NCBI GenBank assembly: GCA_963782445.1
Contig: CAWAJM010000001.1
Span: forward strand, 1,922,001-1,986,000
DNA length: 64,000 nucleotides
From: ZC4RG20 sp963782445
GTDB taxonomy: Bacteria > Pseudomonadota > Gammaproteobacteria > Steroidobacterales > Rariloculaceae
Reading direction: 5' to 3'
The notes below the pieces were generated by a model. The model did not search any database, had not been told where the DNA came from, and saw nothing but the letters and a program-made list of their open reading frames with translations. The translations under genes were made by a program, and so were the position numbers. Below are positions 53,952 through 63,510 of the stretch, piece by piece. Numbering within the stretch: the first letter of the stretch is position 1; every line of letters begins with the position of its first letter.

Positions 53952-55454
53952 TCAGAGCAGCCATTCGATCGGCAGCAGCGACAACAGGGCCAGAGCGATT
54001 CGGCGTGCACGGGTGGTCCCGGGTTCATCGGCATGGACGATCTCGTCGCCGTTTCGCCGCTCAATCCAGCGCAGCCTGCCCGCGCCGTTCAGTCGCAGCT
54101 CGTAGGCGCGAGTCGGTACTTCGTCGAAGAACTTGCGGACGATCTCGCCTGCCAGGACGGGGCTCTCGATCAGGAAGCCCATTTCGGTATTGAGGCTCGC
54201 CGAGCGAGGATCGAAGTTGAACGAGCCGATGAACGCCTGTGCGTCATCGACGGCAAAGGTCTTTGCGTGGAGGCTGGAGCCGGAGCTACCGGGGCGCAGA
54301 TTCGGCCGCCGGCCGGGCCGTTTCGTGGCGGGCGGCTGCGACGAGGCGCGCTTCAATTCGAACAGCGCGATGCCGGCCCCGAGCAGCCGCCGACGCCGTT
54401 TGGCGTATCCCGCATGAACCAAGGCCACGTCGGTTGCTTCGAGCGAGTTGGTGAGTACTGCGATCTTCACTCCCTTTGCAGCCAGATCCGTCAGAGCTTC
54501 GACGCCGGCCCTCCCGGGTACGAAATACGGGGAGACCAGCCTCACAACGTGCGTAGACGCGCGGAGTCTCGCCCTCAGGCGGGGCCACAGCAGCGTTGCG
54601 TAGTGCGTGCGCCGGAGTCCTTTTCGAGGGTCGTCGCTAAGCATGTGAGTCGTCGCCCACTCGAACGCCCGTCGGCCGGCGCGCCGGTCGCCGGTTAGGA
54701 GGTGCCGCAGCCTCGGCGTCAGCGGTAGGGCATTGGCATCAGCCGAGGCAGACGGCGGGCGGCCGGCTCGCGAAGCACTCAGGGCTACGGCGGTCGGGGT
54801 GCGCGGACCGCCCCCCCGGAGCACGCGACCCAGCGGAATGGCGGAGGCGCTGGCCCAATAGCGGTCGAAATCGCGTGACACGTCCTTCACGACCTGGCCG
54901 ATCGCGAGCACATCGAGATCGACGAAAGAGGCCGCTCGACCGGCGGCGAAGTATTCGTCGCCTATATTGCGGCCGCCGATAATCGTCACTTGATCGTCGG
55001 CCGTGAACGACTTGTTGTGCATCCGCCGGTTGAGCCGCGCGAAATCCGTGACATACCCCAGGAGACGCAAGCGGCGCAGCTTAAACGGGTTGAACAGTCG
55101 GATATCGAAGTTCGGGTGTGCGTCGAGGGCGGCGAGAACGGTGTCCAGACCAGACGTGTCGTTGTCGTCGAGCAGCAGCCGCACTCGTACGCCTCTTTCG
55201 GCGGCCCGTTGTAATGCCGCGAAAAGCGAAGTCCCCGATACATCGATGCGCCAGCTATAGTACCGCAAATCGAGCGTTCGGTCGGCGGCGTCGGCCAGCC
55301 ACATTCGCGCCGCGAAGGCCTCCCGGCCAGCGTAGAGGGGGGTAAGGCCCGATTTTCCCGGGTGCGCTCGCGCGAGGCGTGCGCAGGCTTTTCCCAGCCG
55401 CGTGTCTTCAGGCTCTTGGAAGATTGGATGCGAGCGTCTGGATTCGGGGGCCAT
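53952..55454 (-). CDS. Phospholipase D / cardiolipin synthase family protein
   Basis: A 500-residue protein with two PLD half-sites: 'RRMHNKSFTADDQVTIIGGRN' region (HxK then Asp, about residue 145) and 'SSLHAKTFAVDDAQAFIGSFN' region (about residue 395). Each has the HxKxxxxD motif followed by Gly-Gly/Ser. An Arg/Ser/Ala-rich insert separates the halves. A C-terminal hydrophobic stretch ('IALALLSLLPIEWLL') could anchor it to a membrane. The fold fits a phosphatidyltransferase or a PLD-type hydrolase; the substrate is not determined. Confidence 0.87.
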   Translation of the reverse strand: MAPESRRSHPIFQEPEDTRLGKACARLARAHPGKSGLTPLYAGREAFAARMWLADAADRTLDLRYYSWRIDVSGTSLFAALQRAAERGVRVRLLLDDNDTSGLDTVLAALDAHPNFDIRLFNPFKLRRLRLLGYVTDFARLNRRMHNKSFTADDQVTIIGGRNIGDEYFAAGRAASFVDLDVLAIGQVVKDVSRDFDRYWASASAIPLGRVLRGGGPRTPTAVALSASRAGRPPSASADANALPLTPRLRHLLTGDRRAGRRAFEWATTHMLSDDPRKGLRRTHYATLLWPRLRARLRASTHVVRLVSPYFVPGRAGVEALTDLAAKGVKIAVLTNSLEATDVALVHAGYAKRRRRLLGAGIALFELKRASSQPPATKRPGRRPNLRPGSSGSSLHAKTFAVDDAQAFIGSFNFDPRSASLNTEMGFLIESPVLAGEIVRKFFDEVPTRAYELRLNGAGRLRWIERRNGDEIVHADEPGTTRARRIALALLSLLPIEWLL

Positions 55455-55510
55455 CTGTTTGAGTCAGTTCGCCATCCGTTTAGAGGAGGCTGCAGCTGCG
55501 CCTGCCGCCG

Positions 55511-56269
55511 TTAACGTAAAGCCGTCTGTGCTGCGGGGAGCGTCAACGCGAAACAGCTCCCTTTGCCTAGCTTGGAGCGGACTTCGAGCGGGTGGCGCAG
55601 TGCATCCGCGAAGCGCCTGACGATTGCCAACCCGAGACCGGTACCGGAGGTCGACGCGCGCGCCCCAGGGTGGGCTCGGTAATAGTCATCAAAAATATCT
55701 CGCAGCTGATCGTCCGGAATTCCGATGCCCGTATCGTGTACCTCGATGCGCACGCTGCTTCCTCCACTGGAACTCACGAGGCGGACTTCCCCGGAGAGGG
55801 TGTACCGCACCGCGTTGGCCAACAAGTTGCGGAGCATCCTTTCGAGCAGCCGGGGATCGCTACGAACGACGTAATCGGAATCGTCGATACTCAGTAGGAT
55901 ATTTCGGGACGCGGCTTCGAGCTCAAACTCCGCACGCAGGCGACGAAGAATGCGTCGTAGCGGAAAGTCGGCAAGGGCGGGAGCCAGCGCACTATCGCCG
56001 AGGGCGCAGAGATCGGACAAGGAATCGAGAAGATGGCACATGGTGTCCAATGTCGCTTCCTGGCGTGCCAACACTTGCGCTGAATGGGAGCCCGCGGGCA
56101 CAGCCGAGGTCAGCGTGCCGCTGAACAACCTCAAGGTGTGCACCAGCTGGCGCAGATCGTGACTCGCATAGGCCAACAACCGATTGATCTGCGGGCTACT
56201 CACGGATACGCCGGTTCGCTCCCCGGGGTGTCTATGTCCGGTCTCATGTATACGGTGATGTTCCAACAT
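55511..56269 (-). CDS. Sensorless histidine kinase
   Basis: A 252-residue kinase made of only the dimerisation and ATP-binding parts. The H-box 'LLAYASHDLRQLVHTLRLF' begins near residue 32, so no sensor domain fits before it. The N box 'RMLRNLLANAVRYTLSG', 'VHDTGIGIPDDQLRDIFDDY' and 'GTGLGLAIVRRFAD' are intact. The first 30 codons lie in a repeated block whose other copy is at 62.9-63.0 kb. It is probably an N-terminal deletion or an orphan kinase activated by another protein. The start may be the ATG at 56269 or a GTG further in. Confidence 0.78.
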   Translation of the reverse strand: MLEHHRIHETGHRHPGERTGVSVSSPQINRLLAYASHDLRQLVHTLRLFSGTLTSAVPAGSHSAQVLARQEATLDTMCHLLDSLSDLCALGDSALAPALADFPLRRILRRLRAEFELEAASRNILLSIDDSDYVVRSDPRLLERMLRNLLANAVRYTLSGEVRLVSSSGGSSVRIEVHDTGIGIPDDQLRDIFDDYYRAHPGARASTSGTGLGLAIVRRFADALRHPLEVRSKLGKGSCFALTLPAAQTALR

Positions 56270-56390
56270 TTGTTATATGCCTCTAGAAGGGGCTGGTCCG
56301 GCCTGCGCGCGTTCGACGCCGACGGTGCGCGGCTCGGCGTGACTATCGGCGCCATCTGCCTCTTAGTAGCGTCTCCCTTGTCGACGCGCC

Positions 56391-56418
56391 GGCGACCGGA
56401 GCGGCATCTCAGGTCGCC
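56391..56418. terminator. Hairpin after SPW copy A
   Basis: GGCGACC (56391-56397) pairs with GGTCGCC (56412-56418). It follows the SPW stop by about 17 bases on the minus strand. The same hairpin is longer in copy B. No T-run is present. Confidence 0.4.
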
Positions 56419-56435
56419 GACGCGCTGTAGGGACA

Positions 56436-56807
56436 TTAGGCGTTCCCGTACGTCCCCCTGAGGCGGTAAAGAGCCGACCCCGACGCGACGATGATTAGAG
56501 CTCCGACGACAATCTGGTTCCACGTCTCGCCCTGCTGATCGGTGAAATGCATGAAGAACGGTGCGGCGAGCAACCAGAGACCCGCGGTCAGATTCGTCCA
56601 CTCCTCCCATGGACGCACACGGACGATACCTGCGACGGCGACGAGCACCACGATCGTGCCCACCAGATAAGAGTTCCAAGCCGCGCCGTCGTTTACGTGG
56701 CCTAAGCCGATGAACGGCGCGATGATCAGCCAGGCGCCCAAACAGGCGTTGGACCAATCCTCCCAACGCATCTGCATTGGTCTGTGGTCGAGAGTTTGAA
56801 CTGCCAT
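56436..56807 (-). CDS. SPW repeat membrane protein, copy A
   Basis: A 123-residue protein with four helices and two SPW-like repeats: 'WEDWSNACLGAWLIIAPF' and 'WEEWTNLTAGLWLLAAPFF'. SPW-repeat proteins are small membrane proteins of unknown function. It is nearly identical to copy B at 63.5 kb, and both keep an open frame, so both may be used. Confidence 0.87.
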   Translation of the reverse strand: MAVQTLDHRPMQMRWEDWSNACLGAWLIIAPFIGLGHVNDGAAWNSYLVGTIVVLVAVAGIVRVRPWEEWTNLTAGLWLLAAPFFMHFTDQQGETWNQIVVGALIIVASGSALYRLRGTYGNA

Positions 56808-57157
56808 TGCTCAGTTTCCTTCTATGTGTCCGAAAAGCCTCCGACGGGGCGAGCCACGCTGCCCGCCCGCCGACCATGAACGCTACGCCGCGAGCGGCGG
56901 CATCGCGCTACGGGAATGGTCGCGCGAAGTCACGACGAGAGATTGCACAAAGAGGCCCTGAGTTGTTTGAAACGGCCAACGATTACGAGAGCGGAGGCGC
57001 GCAGTCTGGTCAGGCGAGGTGCCCGCGCCCGGGCAGGTTCGGGTCGCCCACGAACGATAAATGCGTCTCGACAAAGGAGCCGGGAGCGTTCTCATGAGAC
57101 CGTCGGCGGGAAGCAGCGAGCCCGCTTGGCTGCCGGCGGCGGGTGCCGTGTGACGTT
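56808..57157. other. Spacer between SPW copy A and the giant kinase
   Basis: 350 bases without a supported gene. The first 120 are the SPW leader repeated at 63.9-64.0 kb. The rest shows no domain or clear hairpin. Confidence 0.45.
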
Positions 57158-60100
57158 CTATTGTGGGCCGACCCCGGCGGCGGGAAGACAGAAAGTGAAC
57201 GTCGCGCCGGGCCCATCTTCGTTGCCGTTGCCCCAGATGCGGCCGCCATGGCTCTCGACGATCGAGCGGCAGATCGAAAGCCCGACGCCCATGCCGTTTG
57301 CCTTCGTTGTGTAGAAGGCCTGGAACAGCTTTTCGACGACTTCGGAATCAACGCCCGTGCCGGAATCCCGAACGGCCAGCCGGACGCCGGCGCCGTCCTG
57401 GTAGTCGGTCTCGACCAGGAGCGTCCTGGGACGGTTCTGGACCTTCGCCATGGCGTCAAGCCCGTTCAGCAGCAGGTTTAGGATGACTTGTTGAAGTTGG
57501 ACTCGATCGGCGTTTATGCGCGGCAGGTGATCGGAGAATTGCGTCCGCAGGATTGCGCCGCCCCTCTGAAGTTCGGCCGCCGACAGGGTTAGCACTTCCC
57601 GCGCTGCGTCATTGAGGTCCATTTCTTCCAGTGTCGGGGCCTTCGAGGAAAACATTGCCCGCAAGCGCCGGACCACTTCGTGGGCGCGTCCAACGTCCCG
57701 GATCGACCGCCGTATGGTTTCGGCCGCGCCGGCCAAGTTGGGAGGATCGGCAGCCAGCATCCGCGCGCAGGTGTTGGCGTTGGTCAGAATGCCCGACAAC
57801 GGCTGGCTCACTTCGTGCGCGATGGAGGCCGTCATGGCGTTGAGGGTGGCGACCCGTGCCACGTGCGCGAGATCGGCCTGCGTTTGGCGCAGGGTATCTT
57901 CGGTGCGCTTTTGGTGGTCGATGTCGGTCGTCGTGCCGACGAATTTCAGAACTTTTCCCTCGGCATCCCGCAGGACCACGGCTTGCTGGAGGTGCCAGCG
58001 ATATGTCCCGTCCTGCGCCCGCCGAGATCGGCATTCGAACGAAAATCCCTGTCCAGAGCGCACGCCGTCCCAAAAGGTCTTGGCTACAATCGCCCGATCC
58101 TCAGGGTGGACCGCAGTCATCCAGGCTTCTGGATGCGAGCGAATGAACTCGGGAGTGTGGCCGGAGAATTCAAGCCAAACTTGATTCACGAAGTCCGGGG
58201 CCCCGTCCGGCTTGAGCGTCCAGGCAGATACCGGAAGAAGCTGCAGCAACCCAACCTTGATTTCCAAGTCTGCGTACAGGGCGGCATTTTCGAGCGAAAT
58301 TGAAGCCTGCGAGGCCAGCAACTCAAGAACGGCAACCCGATCCGGAGTAAAGACTCGGGGTGACAGATGGTTCTCGAGATAAAGTACTCCGACAAGCTTC
58401 TGCTGCGTGATGATCCGAAGGCACAATATCGATCGGGAGCGTTTCCGCCGCAGATATTCGTCGTCCGAATAGATGTTGTCCAACGCGGCATCATCCAAGA
58501 GGACGCGCTCCAGCGTCCGCAGCGTGTAATGCAGTACGGACTGCGGTAGATCGAATCCGGTGATAGCAGCTGCGGGCCGCGCCACGACGTCGATCCGGCC
58601 CAGTTCCGTCGTTGCCTCCGCTTCGATACGCGGTTCGTCGTCTCGGATCAGGATCAACAATCCGCGCTCGGCTCCGGCATGCTCGACCGCGATTCGCATT
58701 AGCCGCTCGACCAACTTTGGAAAGACTATTTCACTCGAGAGTGCCTGCGAGGCTTTGACTATCGCCTCGGCGTCCAGGTCCCTGACTGAAGGGCCAATCG
58801 CGGCTGGAGATTGCCAGGATCGCGCCTCGCGCAGGTGCGGGTGGCGTTCATCGAGTTGCTTCACTTTACCGTCCGCGCCCCAACGGTGGTAACAGTTCCG
58901 CGCATTGCGGAGATAAGCGTGACTGGCTGTTTCGAGACCGCGCGCGGCGTAGAAACGCGCAGCCAGCTCATTCGCCAGTGCCTCGTTGTGGACGAAGTCA
59001 CTTTCACGGGCGCACTTGATCGCGGCTTCGTAAAGGCGTCCGGCATCCATGTCTCGCCCCTCGATTCGGGCGATCTCTGCCGCAACAAGCGAGGCACGAT
59101 TTGCAAAGTTCTCCGGGCAATGCTCCGCCCATTCCGCAAGCTGCCTGTGGTGCGCGATCAAAGCCTCGAAATGCTGCTGATGCCGAGTGGGGAAAGCCAT
59201 ATCGCATGCTGCCCCATGGCTCAAGGCACCATAAAAATGGGCGTCCGCCGTTTCGAGAAACGACGGCGAGGTCCAAAGCAAGCGTTGTGCGTTTGAAGAC
59301 GCCGCGACGGCAGCCCCATAATCGCCGGCAAAATAGCGTGCCTGCAGCTTTCGCACCCAGTACCAGCACGCTGCAATTGCGTGGCCCTCTTTATTCGACA
59401 AGCGGCGCTCCACCTGAAGCTCGTCGAAGCGCTCGTCATCGAAGCAGCCGAAAGTTCTCGTAAGGCCGCGCAGTGTGCGAACCAGCGCGAGCTGGCTCGC
59501 GCTTATGTCGGTCAAGAGACCGAAGCGGGCATTACGGGAAAAATCCAGACTTCGCTCCGTCTCACGCTGCACGTCGGCAAGTGGATCACCGCGGGTCATG
59601 AGATTCCCGAACAAGTCGACGCCGCAAGACGCCGCGGTCGTGAGGTCGCCGATGGCACTTGCGGATTCGAACGCTCTACGGATCAATCCCTGGCCAATGC
59701 GCACGTGCTTGGTCCAAGGCACGATGAGAACCGCGAAGGACAAATAGGTATGGGCCTTAAACGCCTCAAGTCCACGCCGCTCGGCAAGATCGTAGCCGAG
59801 TCGTCCGAACTGAAAGCCCGCTTCGTAGTCTCCGAACCGCGAGCCGGCGATCATGCCCATCCAGATGTAACCGTCACAGGACGCTCCAGTGTGACCATGT
59901 TGTAAGCCGATCTTGACCATTTCGCAGATCAGGATGCAAAGCAGGTTTGCATCCGTGTACAACGCGGTCTTCAGACTCCGCTCCAGAACGTCCAGAGTGG
60001 CTGCGTATTTCGGGTCGCTCATCACGGGCAGATCGATGAGGTCTTCGATTTCGCGGTTGCGGAGTTGCGTCCACGTGCGGTCGTATTCCAGGCGCGCTTC

Positions 60101-62659
60101 TCTTTCTGTCGGATGCGCTGACCATTCGATGCCCACGTGCCGCAGGTACTCGAGCGCAATGTTAATGGCGCGGCTGCTCTGATCGAGAGTCGTGCATACG
60201 TCGATGTGCAGGCACGCCAGCGACCCTCGCTCGACGCCGTCGATTGTGCGCTTGGATAGTGCAGTCAAACGCGCATCTGCGGCCGCGAGTTCGCCGATGA
60301 GAAATTCGCAACCGGCCCGTTCCAACTCGAGCGCGAACATGAGGTCGCGCCGGCGTTCCCAGCCACTGTTGCCCAAAACCTCCGCGCCGGCGATGAGATA
60401 GTTGAGGGCCGAGGCGTACGCGGCGGATGCTTTGGCCCGACGACCCGCTCGCAGGGCGATGGCCGCTGTCTGCGCTCTTTCGTCGCCGTCGACGAGCAGT
60501 TCGGCGCCGCTATTCAACTGGCCGGCGACATCGAACAGATGTTCGGCCAGGGCATCCGGTGAAAGATTGGCAAGGAGCAGGCGGCCAATTTGCAGATGGG
60601 TGCTCGCGCGCTCGCCTTCCGGGATCAGTGCGTAGGCCGCTTCCTGAATCCGGTCATGGAGGAATGCATACGTGTCCTCTACGCGAACGATGAGTCCGGC
60701 GCGAACAGCGTCCCACAAGGCGGCGTGGAGCGCCTGGGCGGATGTTCCTAAGCCTACACTCAGGAGCGCGACATCGGCCACGTTGCCGAGGCAGGCGAAC
60801 TGCCGGAGAGCGGCTTGCGTATGCCGGGACAACCGCCGTAGCTTTCCCAACATGAGATCCACCACGTTGTTGGAGTAGCCTTTGGCGCGAATGCGGCCCA
60901 GGTCCCAGATCCAGCCCGAGGCGTCCCGGTCGAATCGGAGCAACCGTTCCTCGGCCAATGAAGTGAGGAGTTGGATTGCGAAGAACGGGTTCCCGCCCGT
61001 TTTCTCGTGGACCAACAGGGCCAGTGCCTCGGTGGAGTCCAGGCCCCCGCGCAGAGCGTCTGTCGTGAGCCGTTCGATGTCACCTATACCGAGAGGTGCG
61101 AGGACGATTTCTTCTATTCTCGCTCCCGTGCCGCGGACGGCCGCTAAGGTCCGCATGAGCGGATGAGAGGCACCGACTTCGTTGTCGCGGTAGGCCCCAA
61201 TGAGCAGCACATGTCGTACATTCGGATCCGTAGCCGCGCGCTCCAGCAACTCCAGGCTCGCCGTGTCCAGCCATTGCAGATCGTCGAGGAACAACACCAG
61301 CGGGTGCTCGGGGCGAGCGAAGACGCCGAGGAAGCGTAGCAACACCAGTTGAAACCGGGCCCGCGCTTCCTGCGGCGCCAGTTCCGCCGCAGGCGGTTGT
61401 TTACCAATGACGAATTCGAGTTCGGGGATCAAGGTGACCATTAGTTGGCCGTTCGGCCCCAACGCCTCTTGAAAAGCGCGTCGCCAGTCGTCGACCTCGG
61501 CCCGACTCTTGACGAGAATCTGACGCACCAACGTCTGGAAGGCCTGCGCGAGCGTGGCGTAGGGGACGTCCCGTTTGTGCTGATCGAACTTGCCGGTAGC
61601 AAAAAGCCCGCGTGGCGGGACGAGCACCTTCTGCAGTTCATTCACGACCGACGATTTGCCGACTCCCGAGTACCCGGACACGAGCACAATACCGGCGCCA
61701 CCCTGCGTCACCACTCGTTCGAACGCCGCGATCAGCGCATCGACTTCACGCTCCCTTCCGTACAGTTTCTCGGGTATGAGCAACTCGTCCGGCGAATCGT
61801 GCGCGCCGAGATGGAAGGGGGCGATGCGGCCTCGCGACCGCCACTCGGACAGGCAGTGCCGAAGATCGACCTCCAGTCCGGCGGCTGTTTGATAGCGCTC
61901 CTCCGCATTCTTGGCGAGCAGCTTCATGACCACGGCCGACAACGGCGCCGGGATGGCGCGCAATGCGGCCGGCGGTACCGGCTCGCGTGCGACGTGGCAG
62001 TGCACCCACTCCATTGGCTCGGCGGCGGCGAACGGGAGCACCCCCGTGAGCAGCTGGTACAAGGTGACGCCCAACGAGTAGAGGTCGCTGCGGGCGTCTA
62101 CCGAGCGGTTCATGCGCCCGGTCTGTTCGGGGGACATATAGGCAAGGGTGCCGGCAATGATCTCGGGCGGCGCCGGTGCCAAGCGCTCCCGGGGGAGTCG
62201 CGAGGCGATACCGAAGCCGGTCAACCATGCCCGTCCGGACTCATTGACCAGGGCGGCCGCCGGCTTGATATCCCTATGGATCAAGCCGCGCTCATGAACT
62301 CGACCGACGGCGGACGCCAAACCGAGGGCGATGCGCAGGACCTTAGTCAAATCCGCGGCTTGTCCCCGGTCCCGCTCGAGCACGCGATCCAGAGGTTCAC
62401 CGCCAGGGTCTCTCAGAATTAGAAGCGTGCGTCCTCGTTGACGAGTCAGCGCGAGCGGCTGGGCTGCCCATGCTGCATCGAGTTCAGTTGCGAGCGAGTA
62501 TTCGTGCTCGAGTTGCCGGAGGCTGTGAGGCGACGGCTGTTCGGCAATGGGCGCCACCGCTAGGATAGGCGTCTTGTCGGTGCGGTCTATGCCGCGGTAC
62601 AGCGTGAATTCCGCCCCTTCCCGGAGCGCTTCCAATGCGTACTCGGAATCCTCTTCCAC
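57158..62659 (-). CDS. Giant fusion: kinase-like, AAA ATPase, GAF, PAS, histidine kinase
   Basis: 1833 residues. 1-275: Ser/Thr-kinase-like domain with 'LIHRDIKPAAALVN' (128-139) and 'MSPEQTGRMNRSVDARSDLY'. 300-480: ATPase with Walker A 'GYSGVGKSSVV' (329-339) and Walker B 'LVLFLDDLQWLD' (454-465). Then a long helical TPR-like part to about 1280, a GAF domain (about 1300-1455), PAS (about 1470-1590), and a histidine kinase with 'ASIAHEVSQPLSGI' (His about 1615) and 'GMGVGLSICRSIVESHGG'. The kinase-like part lacks the VAIK Lys (it reads ILAVAP), the catalytic-loop Asn (KPAAALVN) and the DFG Asp (LTGFGIAS), so it is probably catalytically dead. Such multi-domain sensors are known in several phyla; the input and partner regulator are not identifiable here. 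Confidence 0.88.
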   Translation of the reverse strand: MEEDSEYALEALREGAEFTLYRGIDRTDKTPILAVAPIAEQPSPHSLRQLEHEYSLATELDAAWAAQPLALTRQRGRTLLILRDPGGEPLDRVLERDRGQAADLTKVLRIALGLASAVGRVHERGLIHRDIKPAAALVNESGRAWLTGFGIASRLPRERLAPAPPEIIAGTLAYMSPEQTGRMNRSVDARSDLYSLGVTLYQLLTGVLPFAAAEPMEWVHCHVAREPVPPAALRAIPAPLSAVVMKLLAKNAEERYQTAAGLEVDLRHCLSEWRSRGRIAPFHLGAHDSPDELLIPEKLYGREREVDALIAAFERVVTQGGAGIVLVSGYSGVGKSSVVNELQKVLVPPRGLFATGKFDQHKRDVPYATLAQAFQTLVRQILVKSRAEVDDWRRAFQEALGPNGQLMVTLIPELEFVIGKQPPAAELAPQEARARFQLVLLRFLGVFARPEHPLVLFLDDLQWLDTASLELLERAATDPNVRHVLLIGAYRDNEVGASHPLMRTLAAVRGTGARIEEIVLAPLGIGDIERLTTDALRGGLDSTEALALLVHEKTGGNPFFAIQLLTSLAEERLLRFDRDASGWIWDLGRIRAKGYSNNVVDLMLGKLRRLSRHTQAALRQFACLGNVADVALLSVGLGTSAQALHAALWDAVRAGLIVRVEDTYAFLHDRIQEAAYALIPEGERASTHLQIGRLLLANLSPDALAEHLFDVAGQLNSGAELLVDGDERAQTAAIALRAGRRAKASAAYASALNYLIAGAEVLGNSGWERRRDLMFALELERAGCEFLIGELAAADARLTALSKRTIDGVERGSLACLHIDVCTTLDQSSRAINIALEYLRHVGIEWSAHPTEREARLEYDRTWTQLRNREIEDLIDLPVMSDPKYAATLDVLERSLKTALYTDANLLCILICEMVKIGLQHGHTGASCDGYIWMGMIAGSRFGDYEAGFQFGRLGYDLAERRGLEAFKAHTYLSFAVLIVPWTKHVRIGQGLIRRAFESASAIGDLTTAASCGVDLFGNLMTRGDPLADVQRETERSLDFSRNARFGLLTDISASQLALVRTLRGLTRTFGCFDDERFDELQVERRLSNKEGHAIAACWYWVRKLQARYFAGDYGAAVAASSNAQRLLWTSPSFLETADAHFYGALSHGAACDMAFPTRHQQHFEALIAHHRQLAEWAEHCPENFANRASLVAAEIARIEGRDMDAGRLYEAAIKCARESDFVHNEALANELAARFYAARGLETASHAYLRNARNCYHRWGADGKVKQLDERHPHLREARSWQSPAAIGPSVRDLDAEAIVKASQALSSEIVFPKLVERLMRIAVEHAGAERGLLILIRDDEPRIEAEATTELGRIDVVARPAAAITGFDLPQSVLHYTLRTLERVLLDDAALDNIYSDDEYLRRKRSRSILCLRIITQQKLVGVLYLENHLSPRVFTPDRVAVLELLASQASISLENAALYADLEIKVGLLQLLPVSAWTLKPDGAPDFVNQVWLEFSGHTPEFIRSHPEAWMTAVHPEDRAIVAKTFWDGVRSGQGFSFECRSRRAQDGTYRWHLQQAVVLRDAEGKVLKFVGTTTDIDHQKRTEDTLRQTQADLAHVARVATLNAMTASIAHEVSQPLSGILTNANTCARMLAADPPNLAGAAETIRRSIRDVGRAHEVVRRLRAMFSSKAPTLEEMDLNDAAREVLTLSAAELQRGGAILRTQFSDHLPRINADRVQLQQVILNLLLNGLDAMAKVQNRPRTLLVETDYQDGAGVRLAVRDSGTGVDSEVVEKLFQAFYTTKANGMGVGLSICRSIVESHGGRIWGNGNEDGPGATFTFCLPAAGVGPQ

Positions 62660-62873
62660 CCCAGGGCCCCGTTATTGGCGCGCTCGGGTAGCGCATCTGA
62701 TAGCCCCCGCCGAACACTGCCGCCGAGCCGAACCGGCATCCATTCTACCTTGGTATCGGTGTTGAGGCTCGCGGGCTTCGAGCGGCTCGCGCCCTACGTC
62801 ACTCCCCCGCACGGGGAGCCCTGCGGTCGAGGGAGCCGATTTATCTGTGTCTCCGTATGGCCGATACCATCGT
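62660..62873. other. Upstream region of the giant kinase
   Basis: 214 bases of no recognised content, probably the promoter region of the minus-strand giant gene. No repeat found. Confidence 0.35.
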
Positions 62874-63002
62874 TCAATGGTTCTCCGTCGGCGTTTCTGT
62901 TAAGTCGTGACTAACATAGGCCAAAAACCGATGGGTCGGCGCGCTCGGGGATGCGGCGCAACGCTTCCGGAGATGTGTCTGATGCATACGGTGATGTTCC
63001 AA
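62874..63002 (-). pseudogene. Truncated 5' copy of the sensorless histidine kinase
   Basis: On the minus strand the frame from TTG 63002 reads 'LEHHRMHQTHLRKR', a divergent stretch, then 'RFLAYVSHDLTETPTENH' and a stop at 62874. It matches the first 38 or so residues of the kinase at 55.5-56.3 kb ('LEHHRIHETGHR', 'RLLAYASHDLRQ'). Identity ends right after the H-box, so the rest of the kinase has been lost or replaced. Confidence 0.7.
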
Positions 63003-63046
63003 GGTTGGTTATACGCCTCCAGTACGGTCGTCCGGGCTGCAAGCGT

Positions 63047-63346
63047 TCAACGCGGACGATGCGAGGCTTCGCGCGACTGCTGGCGCAATCTGCCTTTTAG
63101 GCGCATATCCGTTTGATTGATGCAACCGCGGAGAGCTGGGGCAGAAGCTCGTCCGACTATGACCGTGAGTTGGACGCCTCTACGACGACGTGCGCTATGG
63201 GCCGGGCTGTGGCTGCGCTTTCGGAGGGGAATGAGCTTACGCAGCGACCGGACGAGCGGCGCCAATAGATTGTCGCGTAACATACGAAGCATCCTTTCGA
63301 GGGTAGAGCCGTTGGGGCCAGTGCCCTCGATTACGACGAGTTTCAT
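63047..63346 (-). CDS. Short Rossmann-like open frame
   Basis: 99 codons from ATG 63346, after a strong AGGAG. The start 'MKLVVIEGTGPNGSTLERML' resembles the first strand and GxGxxG loop of NAD-binding short-chain or NmrA-like proteins ('MKIVVIGGTGLIGS'). After about residue 35 it turns into a basic tail with no further homology. It may be the stub of such a gene, or a chance frame behind a good ribosome binding site. It lies in the part of the block missing from copy A. Confidence 0.35.
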   Translation of the reverse strand: MKLVVIEGTGPNGSTLERMLRMLRDNLLAPLVRSLRKLIPLRKRSHSPAHSARRRRGVQLTVIVGRASAPALRGCINQTDMRLKGRLRQQSREASHRPR

Positions 63347-63466
63347 TATCTGCTCCTCATTAGAATGGCCGGCGCGGTTCACTCGCGTATAGCGATTCAG
63401 CGATCGCATTGAAGGCTTCCCAATAGAGCCAAGCGACAATGCGACTTCTCACTTTTTGACGCGCTG

Positions 63467-63494
63467 GCGACCGGAGCATCATCTCCGGTCGCCG
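63467..63494. terminator. Perfect hairpin after SPW copy B
   Basis: GGCGACCGGAG (63467-63477), loop CATCAT, CTCCGGTCGCC (63484-63494): 11 perfect pairs. It begins 16 bases past the SPW stop on the minus strand. Flanking GCGC on both sides can extend it. No T-run; it may work as a terminator or mRNA stabiliser. Confidence 0.5.
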
Positions 63495-63510
63495 AGGCGC
63501 TGTAGGGACA

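Larger units (their letters stand above)
56155..56930. repeat. Duplicated block, copy A (HK 5' end, spacer, SPW gene)
   Basis: Related to 62893-64000 (copy B). Shared parts, in order: codons for the kinase H-box region, the block around TACGGTGATGTTCCAA, a GGCGACC hairpin, the SPW gene and its leader up to the window end. Copy A lacks about 330 bases found in copy B before the hairpin. Divergence is moderate in the spacer and low in the SPW gene. Confidence 0.75.
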
